This document shows, one piece after another, positions 1 to 11,453 of a stretch of DNA of 64,000 bases. Numbering within the stretch: position 1 is the stretch's first letter; each line of letters starts with the position of its first letter. Below the pieces are notes generated by a model. The model searched no databases. It was not told the origin of the DNA and saw only the letters and a list, made by a program, of their open reading frames with translations. Origin of the DNA: Isochrysis galbana (Eukaryota; Haptophyta; Isochrysidales; Isochrysidaceae). A program made the translations under genes and the position numbers. The DNA is taken from NCBI GenBank assembly GCA_018136815.1, contig CM030943.1, forward strand, positions 1,355,975-1,419,974. Direction: 5' to 3'.

Positions 1-120
1 AGAGGCAGGGCCGCAGTCTCATCGTCGCACAAATGCGTGAGCCGGCATGATTTGCAAGAAGCCGCAAGCAACGCAGCGTTGATGACGGCTCAGTGAAGGT
101 GGAATCCCTCGCTGGCGCAC

Positions 121-1238
121 CTTCATCCCCGGGTCGGAAGGTGTGAGATCCCCGTATCCGACGGTCGAAATGGTCACAACACTGAAGTAGAGGGCGTCAA
201 CCACTGTCCATCCACACTGACCAAGTTCATCCTGCGTTTGCGCGAGCAAGGAGGTCGCATCGCGAACGGGGCAGTTGCTGACCGCGAATGCAAATCCGAA
301 GCGGGATGATATGCTCGTACGCTCCATCGAGGACACGCACAGTCAGTGTCGAGCCCAGGAACTTTCCAACCACCAATCCCAGAGCCTATCCCTTTTGCGC
401 CCGAGTGCGTTCAACTGTGATGGCTTGACCAAATCTTCATTTTTGGCCATCAAACCGACGTCTTCGTCTAACGACGTCTAGATGCATGGCTGCTGACTGC
501 TTGGTCCACAACCATCGCCTATTACGTGAGTCACACCAGGTGTCGCGCACCTGAGTCGCTCCATTGATGATTATGGGCGTTGTGTCATTGCCGATATAGC
601 ATTCCATAACGGCTTCTGAGACTTCACTCCGGCAATAGTAGTCAGACTCGCCTTCGTGTCAAGGCGACGGGAAGTCGTCGGAAACGGCAACGTCGTGTCA
701 AGACCACGCGCTGAGGGCTCTTTCCTTATGCACTTGGCGTACGCATTGACAGGACTTCGGCCCTGCCCTCATCTCTCAGTTGGGGAAGCAATCGGGCCTC
801 ACCTCTTAGGAAGACGCCGATGCCAATGAAGACGAACGCGGTGAGAACGAGCGCTTTGATTATCTCACCGATCGCAGCTTTCGGGATTCCGGTGTACCGG
901 GCAACGGCAGTTTTGACCGCACTCAACTGCCTCTTGAGCAGGTTAGAGGTGGGCTGTCTATTATATTTGGAGATGGCGGGGGTGATGTGGTCTGTCGAAA
1001 TACGGTCGTCGGCGATGAGGACGTCAGCGATGCCGGTGGCTACGTTGGCGAGCACGCCCTCTACCGCTCTGAGCCCGATGCGCAGCTTCGACTCCTCGGG
1101 CTGGAGCGTGGAGGTGTCGGAGCCGCAGTCAGAGAAGGGCTGCGTGGGCTGCACACACACGTGCGCCAACTCGAACACCGCCGGCAGCGGCGGCTCGCAG
1201 CCATCCGGCTCGGACGAATCGGACATGCGTAGAGACAT
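121..1238 (-). CDS. Potassium channel, two-pore (TPK/K2P) type, 5' part, truncated by window edge
   Basis: A membrane K+ channel. The N-terminal exon (1238 down to about 803) encodes an acidic cytosolic tail and then a hydrophobic segment ALVLTAFVFIGIGVFL (first membrane helix). It ends at a good donor, AAGAG|GTGAGG. A second exon (about 282 to 121) encodes a pore helix and selectivity filter, WTVVDALYFSVVTISTVGYGDLTP, and ends at ATGAAG|GTGCGC. TVGYGD is the K+ filter signature, and the helix-then-P-loop order fits TPK/K2P channels. The remaining exons lie beyond the left edge, so the second pore and any EF-hands cannot be seen. The visible donor leaves phase 1, and no acceptor before the pore exon fits it exactly. 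A small extra exon or another donor between 283 and 802 is therefore likely. Confidence 0.8.
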
Positions 1239-2700
1239 GGAGTAGGAGGCGCGCGCGCGGGGGGGGGGGGGGCGGGGGGGAAGAGAGGAAGGAAGGCAGA
1301 GATAGCAAAGGGAGGGAGGAGCGAAAGCGAGTGAGCAGGAGCGCGCGCGAGAGGGAGCGGGGCAAGAAGAGAGCAGATGGGGCGAGAGTGAAGGCGGCGG
1401 GTGGTGGAGGAGAGAGAGAACAAAACCACCATTCTAAGGGAAAGAAGAGAGGCTGGATCTCGAGAGAAGAAAGGAAGGAAGCTCTCTCTTCCTCACGACA
1501 CCGGCCCCCCCATCCAACAGCCTCTCGCTCTCCGGTCGAGTGGGGGGGAGAGAGAGAGAGTACCTGGTAGTCGAATCAAAGGACAACATCATCATCATCT
1601 CGAGCATGAATTCGTTTAGAAGGGAGGAGACCCCCCCCCCCCCTCCCACCACTGTCTGAGGATATGAAGAACTCGCCGCCACACAGAAAGAAGAAGGCGC
1701 GCGGTATATCAGGAAAGATACAAGCGAGCGTCCACCTACTTGAATATGAATCTAGGAGATCTCTGCAGAGAACACAAGCTTACTCAATGTGTGAGAGACG
1801 CTGCTGAGACTACTACAGAATGTGCTGCGATGTGAGAGAGAGACGCCTTCCGACGACAATATGGAAGAGAACAACCTTCTTAGCAGGAGTACTCGCTCCA
1901 TGTGAGAGACGCTGAGACTGCGCGCTCCGCACATCTCTCGGCGGATCCTCCGTCCCCCCCCCCTTCGAGCGCCACAGTGATGCGGAGCGCAGCGCGGAAA
2001 ACAAGATGGATCCAAGGAGTATTAGGCTCAGTCCGCGCGACTTCTCTTGTCCGCAGGGGTCCTTATTTCCAGGGTCTCCAAAAGAGAAAATAAGGATCTC
2101 CAAAACGCGAGTCGCAAAAACTGGAAAGAACGCCCGCCAGGTCTCTATTCTGCGCGTCGCCTTCCCGCGCCGCGCTCGCAGGAACTTTCTCTCTCCCGGG
2201 AGAGAGGGAGAGAGCGGCGGCGTCACTCGTGGGCCGGCCGCGGCGGCCTGCGCTCATGTACCCTGAGCTCGCGAGGCCGCCGCTGCTCCGTTGTGCGGCG
2301 TCAGGGGGAGGGTTGGTTCTCAGTCACCCCTGCCGCGCACGGAAAACGCAGCGCGGTGTTGTCCGCGAGCGATGGGGCAGGAGGTCTCGAAGTGGGTCGC
2401 GGCCGAGGTGGCGGCTGAGCGCATGAGCGATCGGCAAGGGGCTGTGGAGCTGGCGTTGCCAAGGAGAACGACGCACGTTGAACAACAGCGGATGCGCACG
2501 CACGCACGCACGAGATGCGCCGACAGAACGGCGGTCGCGCGGCGGATGAGGTGAAGATGAAGCGGGCAACCGCAGCGGAGGAGATGCAGCGCAAGGCGGA
2601 GGAGGGCGTCATGCAGGAGCACCTGCGGCGCGCTCTCCGCGCAGATCATAAAGTGGATGAGTGTGGGGTGCAGTTGCATGGCACAGAAACCTGCATGAAG
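1239..2700. other. Upstream region of the K+ channel: purine-rich low complexity, no firm gene
   Basis: Just upstream of the channel start lies a G-run (about 1260-1280) and then GA-rich sequence to about 1560. The rest is GC-rich and shows no recognisable domain. A 60-codon ORF at 2372-2554 (+), beginning MGQEVSKWVAAEVAAERM, and an Ala/Arg/Glu-rich ORF at 2515-2718 (+) could be exons of a small unknown gene. Nothing independent supports them. Confidence 0.3.
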
Positions 2701-2963
2701 CGCGTCTCGGGGGGGTAGGCCCATGCGTGTTCTTGGTTGTCGGCCCATGTCCATCATGTCTCATGTCTGCATGCCTTTGTGGAGTTTCCGAAGTGTGCCG
2801 CCTTACATACCATGGCAAACCTTTTGATCGTCCTTTTCATAACATATTCGCTATTGAAGTGCGTGTTGTAGAAGTGTATTCTGCAAAAGTCAGTTAAGAT
2901 GTATCTCCAGGCTAACAGGTAACACGTGTACGTGTAGTGTATAGTATTTCGAGGGAGTGTCAA
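2700..2963 (-). mobile_element. LINE fragment C (C-terminal end of ORF2)
   Basis: Minus-strand translation gives CYLLAWRYILTDFCRIHF, then CKAAHFGNSTKA and a frame-shifted DMGRQPRTRM. These match in order the C-terminal block of the LINE at 61140-63980 (LLAWRYILTDFYRIHY, CKAAHFGNST, ADMGRQPKKR). It is a decayed remnant of about 260 bp with no visible target duplication. Confidence 0.8.
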
Positions 2964-3140
2964 GTGTCAACTACACTTGGTTGGTATGTGACGAATCTCC
3001 TCGCCGTGAGGCCCACGGAGCAATTGCCCACAGGACTTTTCTCAACTGACTCAAATGTATTGACTTTTACTTTCGCTTAGGATTCAAGCTTGCAGGCAGG
3101 GGAGGTCTGCACAGACCTGCGTTACGCACGCATTCGATAA

Positions 3141-4620
3141 AAAAACATCTGAAGATTCGGGGCTAACACCTACTAGCCTACTAGCTACTAGGCAGTTTCT
3201 ACCTCTCCTCCGACATCGACCTTATGTCCCTTCCCTCATACTCTTCGCCTTTCCCCCCTCATTCCCTTTTCTTCGGTTTTGGGTGTCTAGCTCAGGTGTA
3301 CTACCTTGGGGCCCGGTTCCGAGCATGGTTTCTGGGCAGGCCTTTGGTTGCTTGCGGTCCTGTGCTCCCTCTGCTTCGTGGTGTCCGGCTCTTATCTCCG
3401 TCGCTGCACGTCCGTTGTGAGCGTTCCTTTGTCGGTTCTCTCGTGTGACTTTCATCTCAGTCGTCGAGCTATTTGCTATTTGCCTTTCCCTTTCCCGGGT
3501 TTTTTTTTCGAGTGGGCCACCCCAAGTTTGGTGGCCGTCCTAAGTAGTAAGTAGCTCCTCGCTCGGGGCTAATTCGTCGTCCTGGTCTAGATAGAGCATA
3601 AACGGTAAACGGATGTCTATCCTCTTTTTCGGCTGCCTTCCCACGCCTACTTGGGCCGTTCTGGCAGCGTCTGCCCTGTTGGCGAATACGGGTGCTTTAC
3701 ATACATAGTACTGCGTATCTTTCTATTATGCGTATCATCACTGATTCTTCTGAGAAGGGAACTCCGTCGTAATGAATCCTGTAGAAGTCTGTCAAGATGT
3801 ATCTCCACGCTAGGAGGTAGAGTGTGTCAAGTGATGTTGGGGCATTCCCCCGCGGGTGTATGAAAAGATTGTCCACGATGATTTCCTCCCTTTTTCTATT
3901 TGCGTCGGGTGTGAAGTTTGCCACAGCCTATTTAGCGACGCAAAAATGCTAGTCAGTTTCCGGCATTCCCCTAGATGCGAGGATGTTTCGTCGGCGTCTT
4001 TGCATATGCGACATGTTTTATCTTCTCGCTTCTCGGTCCGCGAATCGGTTTGGTGTCCTTTTCTGCTATACGCCTGTGCGTTATGTGCTTGAAGTGTGAA
4101 GTGTAAGTAAGTACATGTGTCTCGCGAGGTGACCATTGGTGACGTATAGATCTTCGCGAGGTGCGCCCACGTTCCGTCCGGGACATGGAGCCTCTTCTCT
4201 AAGTTGGTCGGGCCTGCTAGCCGCCTTCTCTTCGGGATTAGCTCTTGCAGCGCCCTTGATTGAGATGTGCTCCACTTCTTCTGTGTTGTCGAGGGGTGTT
4301 TCTCCGTCCAATGCGTACTCTTCCGCGAGTGGGAATTCGAGTCTCTTGTTCGACTTGTAATCCTCGCCCCACCTCCACCTCGCTGGCGGGGTGGGGTCTA
4401 GGTCCTTGGGGGCGCCCTCAAGTTTATCCCCTAGTATCGGTGTTCCCAAGTATGAGAGTTTTGCTTCATACCTTTCTCCTCGGAGTTTGGCGAAGTATTC
4501 GCTCCCTTCTTGGGATATATGCATTTCGGGGAGTAGTGTCGCGGGGTCGGGCGCCTCCCTGGTATCGCTCCCGGGGGCTCGTGATGGTTATTAGCTTGAG
4601 TTTCGGCCTGCCGAACTGGC
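3141..4620 (-). mobile_element. LINE copy D, 5'-truncated, with 3' UTR (type A)
   Basis: Read on the minus strand, 4620-4081 encodes the ELSYLGTPI-like region (here KLSYLGTPILGDKLEGAPKD), 4136-3810 the zinc knuckle CRICKDADETSSHLGEC, and 3924-3697 the LLAWRYILTDFYRIHY block. These lie in different frames, so the copy is dead. It is followed by a roughly 500-bp pyrimidine-rich 3' UTR ending in CTTCAGATG plus a T run at 3141. The same 3' UTR recurs at 13560-13690 and 40562-40712. The 5' end is lost before the knuckle region. Confidence 0.85.
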
Positions 4621-5264
4621 CCTAACGAAGTGCATGAGTATGAGAGATGAAAGAAGAAAGAAGGAGGGCGTCACAATCACAAGACACGCATGCGGTGCTG
4701 CGCAAAAACGCCCGTAGGCCAGCTCCGCTGTACCACAAATGTGATATTGTGTGTAGATGTGTTATGCAGTTTGAGCAATCAGGGAACAAAAACACGCACA
4801 CACCCACATCACATGTGCGGTTGCGCGTTGTAGTGCATGGTTATGTAAGCATACTATATCGGAAGTGCTACACTGTCTACTACTTATTTACTATGCGTTC
4901 ATTGTGTTTGGTTTACGTTTATGGGATTCAGTCAACACTCGTAAGTGAGGGCCACCCACGAGGCTAGTCCTCGGATGCTGCGTGGGGGGAGCCCGTGTGT
5001 CAGCGTCGGTCGGCGGCGCTATCTATGCGCTATACACTATACACATATACAGTATAGCTATAGCTCTATAGAACATCAACATACTAGTAGTAGTACATAT
5101 TCTTATACTGCAAAACTTTTGTTGCTACGCTCAAAAGCAAGTTTTCCTAAGAACATAAAACGTGCCAAACATTCTTGTTCATCATCAGATTCCCCTGAGC
5201 CGCCAGCCCGGAAGGCGTACGTAGGAGGAAGGGGGCAACGGATCACCGGTCACCGGGGGGGGAG
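4621..5264. other. Non-coding spacer
   Basis: This stretch is AT-richer than its surroundings and contains a few TATA-like strings around 5030-5110. No convincing coding sequence or repeat was seen before the target duplication of LINE copy B. Confidence 0.5.
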
Positions 5265-7480
5265 GCGCGGGCCACCGGACCATAAAAAAAATATTCTTGA
5301 AGATGCCTACTACTTTGCTATCCTCCGCCCCGCGCCTTGGGGGCTGCCCCTGACATCGCCCTTGCCCCACCCTCTCTCCCCTTTCGCACCCCCCCTCGGT
5401 CCTTTTTGTTCGGTTTCGGGGGGTCGACCCATGTGCACTACTTTGGGTCTGGCGTCAGGGGGGGGGGGGGCGGGCCTTTCGGCTCGCCGTTGCTGTGAGG
5501 CGCTTTGGGTTGCGACTCTTTGTGGGGGCCCAGCCTTGCGGCTTTCCCCTATGGGTGGGTCTTTAGGGAGTTTCTCCTCCCTTGTAGCCAGGGCGCTATC
5601 CCTGGTCGCTCGCATGTTCCTTGTTTTCTTGTACGAGGATGTGTTCGATCTCCAGTTTCTGCGTTGCTATCTTTAGGGTATGGCTTGGTGCTAGTGTGTC
5701 GTTGTCTATTACGTCGAATAGAGGGCGGAAGTCGTTGGTGTCTATCCGTTTTTTTGGTTGTCGGCCCATGTCTGCTTGGGCTCTTCTGGCCGCGTCAGTG
5801 GAGTTGCCGAAATGCGCTGCCTTCACTAGTGCGGTGTATCTCGTCAGTATTCTTTTTTTGATTTGTTTGCTATCAAATGTTATGTTGTCGAAGTGTACTC
5901 TGTAAAAGTCTGTTAGAATGTATCTCCATGCTAGGATGTATAGTATTTCTCTAGAGTGTGGCGAGTGCGTGTTGGGGAGTATGAATAGTCTATCTACTGC
6001 TTGGTCGGTGGAAGTCGAAACGTGTTGAGTTGGATGGTATTCTGTCAGTTCGTGTATCATGTCGAATATGTCGTCTAGCGCCGGGCATGTCCCAAGGTGC
6101 GTAGATGATTCGTGTGATTGTTTGCAGAGTCGGCATGTCGGGTCTCTTCCGGGGAATCTGTTATGTGTCCCTATTCTACGATGCGTGATGTGTTGGAAGT
6201 GCAAGTATGAGTCTCTCGCCGTCATCATTGGGGAGGTGTATATGCGTGCCAAGTGCTTCCACGTGTTCTCATCGACCGGGAGTCTGTCCTTCCATCGTTG
6301 GGGCCCGTTCTGGGTTTGTGTTCTGGCGTCGAGTTTCTAGAGGGCTTTCGTTAGGTGCTTCACTTCCGTTTTGTCTAGTGGTGTGTTTCCGTCTAGTGTG
6401 TACTCTTCCGGCAGGGGAAATTCCAGTATCCTGTTTCCTTTGTATCCCTCCCCCCACTTGGCGAGGGGGTACACGTCTAGGTCGGATGGTGTGCCTCGCA
6501 GCCGTTCTCCCATTATGGGCGTGCCCAGATACGACAGTTCTACTTCAAACCATGCTCCTTTGTGGTGCATGTAGTACTCTCCATTTTTGTCTATGCGGAT
6601 TTCTGGTGGGGGTTCTATTTGTTCTTTCGCGAGGGCCGCGTCGTTACTGGGCTGCCGCGCTGGGGGCGGCGGGCTGAAAGTCGAGCATTTTAAGACGTCG
6701 GCGTGGTCGACTATCAATTGCCACGAGTCTAGGAATTTCTCTCTGTGGATGTAATCACCTTTGAATTTTGTGTATGTATCGTTGTTTGGAAAACAGCTTT
6801 CGCATTCTTCCCTTGTGAAGGGAGTGGCGTTCCCGTCTGAGTAGACATTGTGTACCATGTTTCAGTCTAGTGCGCTCCACAATTCCGTCCACGGCGGGGG
6901 TACTCGGGGGCCGCGTATGTTAGGGTTGTGCCAGATGGGTTGTGAGAGTGCTCCTGCTTCGCTCAGGCTTAGCCGGGTGAGGGGGAGTGTGCGGATGGTT
7001 TCCAGTGCGTTCTTCCAGAAAGGGGGGAGGCGGCTTGCTCCGAAGATTCCGTCTGTTAGTCTGTTCGTGGGTATCGTGGATAAAACTGCCGCCCTGCCTA
7101 GGCTGGTTCGACAGAACCACGCGTCGAGGACTTGTTTCCAGTTAGCTTGTCGGGGGTCTAGATAATTAAGTATCCATTTGGCACGCAGCGCTTTTACATG
7201 GTTAGTCCAATCTATAAGTCCTAGCCCCAAATTCGGGCCGTTCGAGGTGTCGCTTTCCATGGGTGCCTCCGGGTGCTTAATCCACTGTATCTTGCGTTCC
7301 GTTCTATGGTTTGTCCATAATATCAAGTCTACCTGTTTCTTGAGGTGCCTGTGGAACCAGCCGGGTGGCATTAATGTTTGTAGCCAGTAACGAGGGATCG
7401 AGTAGACGAGGGAGTTGGCTACCTTCGTTTTGCCGTGTATTGAGAGCGTGCTGGCGATGGGCGCGGGCCACCGGACCATA
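5265..7480 (-). mobile_element. LINE copy B with 20-bp target-site duplications
   Basis: A perfect 20-bp direct repeat, GCGCGGGCCACCGGACCATA, lies at 5265-5284 and 7461-7480 and brackets a minus-strand LINE of 2,176 bp. Coding starts in the region after the RT core (LSIHGKTKVANSLVYSIPRYWLQ at about 7450). It continues through RYWLQTL, WILNYLD, DAWFCRTSLGRAAVL and LSEAGALSQPIWHNPNIRG, then VELSYLGTPI, the CCHC knuckle CRLCKQSHESSTHLGTC, ILAWRYILTDFYRVHF and ADMGRQPKKRIDTNDFRPLF. It lies in three ORFs (7494-6862, 6858-6337, 6252-5596), so at least two frame disruptions separate them. The 3' UTR (type B) ends in AAGAATA plus seven T next to the target duplication. The RT core is missing, a classic 5' truncation. 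Confidence 0.93.
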
Positions 7481-8346
7481 TCTAAGCCCTTCACCCCTAT
7501 CCCCCTAGTAGTGTACGGGGGGAGCCGCCTGATGGCGGGGGGAGAAGGGCCGGGGGAGTGGGAGTGTGGGAGTGAGGGTGTAGAAAGTTGCTACGGTACT
7601 ACGTGTAGTAGGTAGTAGGTAGTGGTTCCATTCGCCGTGAGTGCGGGAAGAATAGTAAAAGGTTTTTTTTAAAGCTAATGGACACATCCATCTCATATGC
7701 ATCGTGGATGCTCATTCTAACCTGTGTATGTTCATACTGAGGTCTTTGCTTCTCACTGCTCCCTCGCGGCCGTTTCGAGTTTCGAGTCCGCGCGGGGCAT
7801 TCTTGCGGCACAGAAATTTCCCCGCACGCTCTTACTTTGTTACTCTTAGTTTCGCGGGTGCGTTTATGTGAATGTGCGTGCGCGTGAATGTAGTGAGAAT
7901 TTTATCCTGTATGCCTGTGTTGCGTGTCTGTATGTGTGGCGACCAGTAACAACAGGCAACGATGAACATCGACGCCAAGAGAGGCAGCACAATCAACTCA
8001 TGGAACATGGAACCATGATGAGCACAACTCAAATGACTAGGTCAAAGTGTTGTCAATTGCCAATGCGCACCACCACCAAGATGAGGGAACTCATGGCACC
8101 AATACCAGGCCACTACCATAGGCTTTCAAAGAAAGCACAATTCTAGTCTTGTCGCCGATCCCAAATTGGGGCGCATGCCGTGCATTGCTATGTTATGCAC
8201 AGCTGCGCCATGGCCATGGCAACAAAGCCTCTACACTAGCATAGGAATAAGAGATGGGGACGGCTTATGCGGTCGTCATGCAGACGTCTCCGCACTTCTC
8301 CTCCGAGAAGTGGGGCAAAACCTAGACTGCAAGTACCCCGAGACTG
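7481..8346. other. Intergenic region with a short dispersed repeat
   Basis: A block of about 40 bp at 7617-7655 (GTAGTGGTTCCATTCGCC, then GAGTGCGG and AAGAATA) recurs at 13690-13730 next to a LINE 3' end. The rest shows nothing recognisable. It probably includes the 3' flank of the trehalose phosphatase gene. Confidence 0.4.
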
Positions 8347-9521
8347 CTAGCTAGACTTCTTTTCAGCTGCCGCGACAAAGCGTGAGAGGAAAGTAAGCAC
8401 TTGGTGAGGACCATCAAGGCGGAGCGACGCTGTTGTCGTGGTGGTCTTCGCGCTTGAGTTGTCTGTGACCTGTGCCGGTGCCGAGGACAAAGTCTTACCG
8501 CCGAAGCGGTCCTAGGCAAACAGGCACATTCTCTTAGGGGCCAGGCGCAGGTGCAAAGAGAAGCAAGTAGAATCAGCACATTGAGGAGAGTGCACACCTT
8601 AATACCAATTCCTCCGACGCTCTCAACAAAGGCGAGGGCATCCTCGTCGGCAACGTCGTCGCCCAAGTAGATGGGACAGAGCCGCAGTGCCACGTTGCCT
8701 TCAGGTGCTCCTTGCTCAGTTTCGGGTGAGTCTGCGCCGCCTCCGGGTCCCGAGAGGAGTGAGGCAAGCCGGGACAATAGATGTGCCACAGCACGGCCTT
8801 TATCCCACGGCACGTCTGGACGTAGCTCGTGGACCATCTTGCCCTGCCGATGCAGCAAACCTTGGGTGTCACTCACGACCTGCTGGACGGTTGTGTGGAT
8901 AGTTTCGTGATGCTCCGGATCCACCCGTCGGTAGTGCACACTGATGCAGAACTCGTTGTCCTCGGTTTCGTAGCCAGATAGATGCCCAAGGGCTTCAGCC
9001 AGCTTGGCGGACGCTTCGTTCAGCAGCCCGCGGCCTGCGGCGGCCACCGGGTGCACGAGTCGTGTTGCGTCCGATCGCTCCGGAGAGTTTTCCGAGCGTC
9101 TTTTGTCGCCGGATTGCCGGTCGCGGCCTTGCAACTGTATCCCCTGAATGTCGAGGCCGTGGGATCCTGCAAGCACCACGTCGACTTTTAAGAAGTCCCG
9201 AAGCTTATCGCACGAACGGCCGGAGACAATTGAGACGGGGTACGCTTCCTTGAGCGAGCGCAGCGCCTCGCGGCACTCCTCTGAGATGAAGGCTCGCTCG
9301 GGATTGGCGACTATGGGAGCGAGCGTGCCATCATAGTCAAGGAAGAAGGCAGGATATTGGCACGAGGATATGAGTGACTCAAGGCGCTCGAGCGCGTTAG
9401 GCAGAGTGGCTGCGATCTTGGTGGGCGCGCTGTACACTGGCGTGTTGGCCTCGATGCGCTGGCTATTGGTATCCCCCGTCGAGCCGTGGTGCTGGGCGGA
9501 GTCGAGGCTGTTCACCTTCAT
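8347..9521 (-). CDS. Trehalose-6-phosphate phosphatase
   Basis: This HAD-superfamily enzyme dephosphorylates trehalose 6-phosphate to trehalose in the cytosol. Exon 1 (9521-8598, 308 codons) carries the HAD motif DYDGT (residues 62-66, with the catalytic Asp pair), IVSGRS, GSHGLDI, the P-W-DKG segment near HELRPDVPWDKG, and the acidic metal-binding motif YLGDDVADEDA. A short intron (8597-8512, ATTAAG|GTGTGC ... TTGCCTAG) joins in phase 0 to exon 2 (8511-8347), which ends LDGPHQVLTFLSRFVAAAEKKSS. That tail matches the usual TPP C-terminus (D-P-x-V-x-x-F-L). The predicted length is 362 aa. There is no glucosyltransferase (TPS) domain, so it is a stand-alone phosphatase. A very long (CT)n tract starts about 225 bp upstream of the start codon. 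Confidence 0.92.
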
Positions 9522-9743
9522 CCGCGCGTATGGCTCTTCGGCGCAGCCACCTGCGCCCGCCGCAGGCTACCGCAAAACCCCTCTCGCCGCAAAACCCCTT
9601 TCGCTTTCTGGCTCGTTGGCTCACAGACGTGTGGAGCGGGAGGCGGGAGGTGCGAGGAGAGCTGCGGCCCCGAGCGGTAAGGAAGAAGGCCAGCCGGGGG
9701 TGGAGTGCAGGGCGGCCCGCGTCGCCCTGCTACTCTGGCGCCC

Positions 9744-9865
<122 letters not shown>

Positions 9866-10230
9866 CCCTCTCTCCCCTCTTTCTCCCCCCTCTCCCCCCT
9901 CTCTCCCTCCCTCCCTCTCTCTCTCTCCCACTCCCCCCCCCCCTCTTTGTGCCGGGAGCTCCCCGCCCAGCTACTCGCACGTAAAGCCAAATCATACATT
10001 TGTCTCTCGAGGTGGGCTGGACCTGGACGACAGTAGAGAGAGAGTAGGGGACTTGAGACTCTCGTCGAGAGAGAGACTTATCTTCAAGAGAGAGCCTTCA
10101 GAGCTTGTGAGGTTGCTGCCAGCTGTGGATCGCCGAGGCAAAGGAAATCTTTGCTTCTCACCTCGTTTTCTCCCAACTCGATCGCCCAGGCGTTGAGCTC
10201 TCAGAGCTTGAGAGAGGCTGGAAGAGAGCT

Positions 10231-10574
<344 letters not shown>

Positions 10575-10814
10575 GGTGGTTTCCCTCTGACCATGGGGGG
10601 TGGGGGGGGGGGGGGACCTGGAGGGGATGGGGGGATACCCTAGAAGATCTAGATCCCACCCTAATAATAGCACTCATACTATCCCCCCTCCGAGGTCGGC
10701 CCGAGGTCCGAGGCTCGTGGTCACATGGGTCGTCGCCATCATCGACGCCTCCCCTTCCTCTTTTAAAACTCTTTACTGCCGGGACCGCAGCAGCCAAATG
10801 GCGGCCTCGTTTTA

Positions 10815-11210
10815 GGGCGGTCAAACAGGGGCTTTTTAATAACTACTAGTAAGGGTTGGGCTGCATTTTTTGACCGTGGTGCGATGCCCATGAAAAAACC
10901 TCCCGGCGGGGCCAGCTGCCACGCTGCCACCACGAAAATCTTCGCCAAGAAATGGTGCGATTCGACCCCCTCGCCCCCCCCCCGTCAAGCGCGCTCAGCA
11001 CGCTCTACTCGTAAAGAATTTGCGGTTTGCGGTCGCGCCCGCGGGGGGGTCTCGGTTCCTTGATATCGTCTAAGCTGCATTTGGCATTTGATTCCCGCCC
11101 CATGCAGCGCCGTGTCGGGCTGCCGACAGTCCGACAGCCCCCTGACCCTCTGGCGTCGTTGCCTTCGCAGCACACAGCACACCCGCTCCTCACAGCGCTG
11201 TGGCTGTCTC
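10815..11210 (+). mobile_element. GGGCGGTCAAACAG-terminus element, single-ended copy 1
   Basis: It begins with TA then GGGCGGTCAAACAGGGGCTT. Its first 260 bp match, in inverse orientation, the segment 30770-30998 (shared GGGCTGCATTTTT, GACCGTGG, GCGATGCCC and ATCTTCGCCAAGAAATGG). At both loci the segment runs directly into a LINE ORF2 fragment of the same orientation. No opposite terminal repeat was found for this copy. Confidence 0.7.
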
Positions 11211-11211
11211 C

Positions 11212-11453
11212 TGGACTGGAACAATCACGTAAAAGCAGCTCCAAGCCAAATGGATTCTCAACTACCTAGACGCAAGGAAGCCCGATGGAAACAAATCCTC
11301 GACGCATGGTTCTGTCGCACGAGCCTGGGCAGGGCAGCGGTGCTAGCCGATGTACCAGCCCACAGGCTAACAGACGGCATAAAAGGAAAGAGTAGGAGTA
11401 GGATCCCAGCCTTTTGGAAACAAGCGCTAGCGAACGCGAGAGCGCTCAAACTG
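11212..11453 (+). mobile_element. LINE fragment E, left half (interrupted by a hAT element)
   Basis: Plus-strand translation DWNNHVKA, then KEARWKQILDAWFCRTSLG, RAAVLADVPAHRLTDGIKGK and FWKQALANARALKL aligns with DWPNHVKAL, NWKQILDAWFCRTKLGRAAV, HRLTDGIFGK and FWKKALETFRTLPV in the LINE at 61140-63980. Coding is cut after LKL by the hAT insertion and resumes at 12375. Confidence 0.9.

Noticed and set aside
820-1245. 141-codon plus-strand ORF opposite the K+ channel
   Set aside because: It is antisense shadow of the channel's first exon and has no domain.
4945-5676. 243-codon plus-strand ORF
   Set aside because: It runs antisense through the LINE B 3' UTR and across a target duplication, so it is a chance frame.
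8687-9336. Plus-strand ORFs opposite trehalose phosphatase
   Set aside because: The minus strand carries the HAD motifs; the plus frames are shadows.
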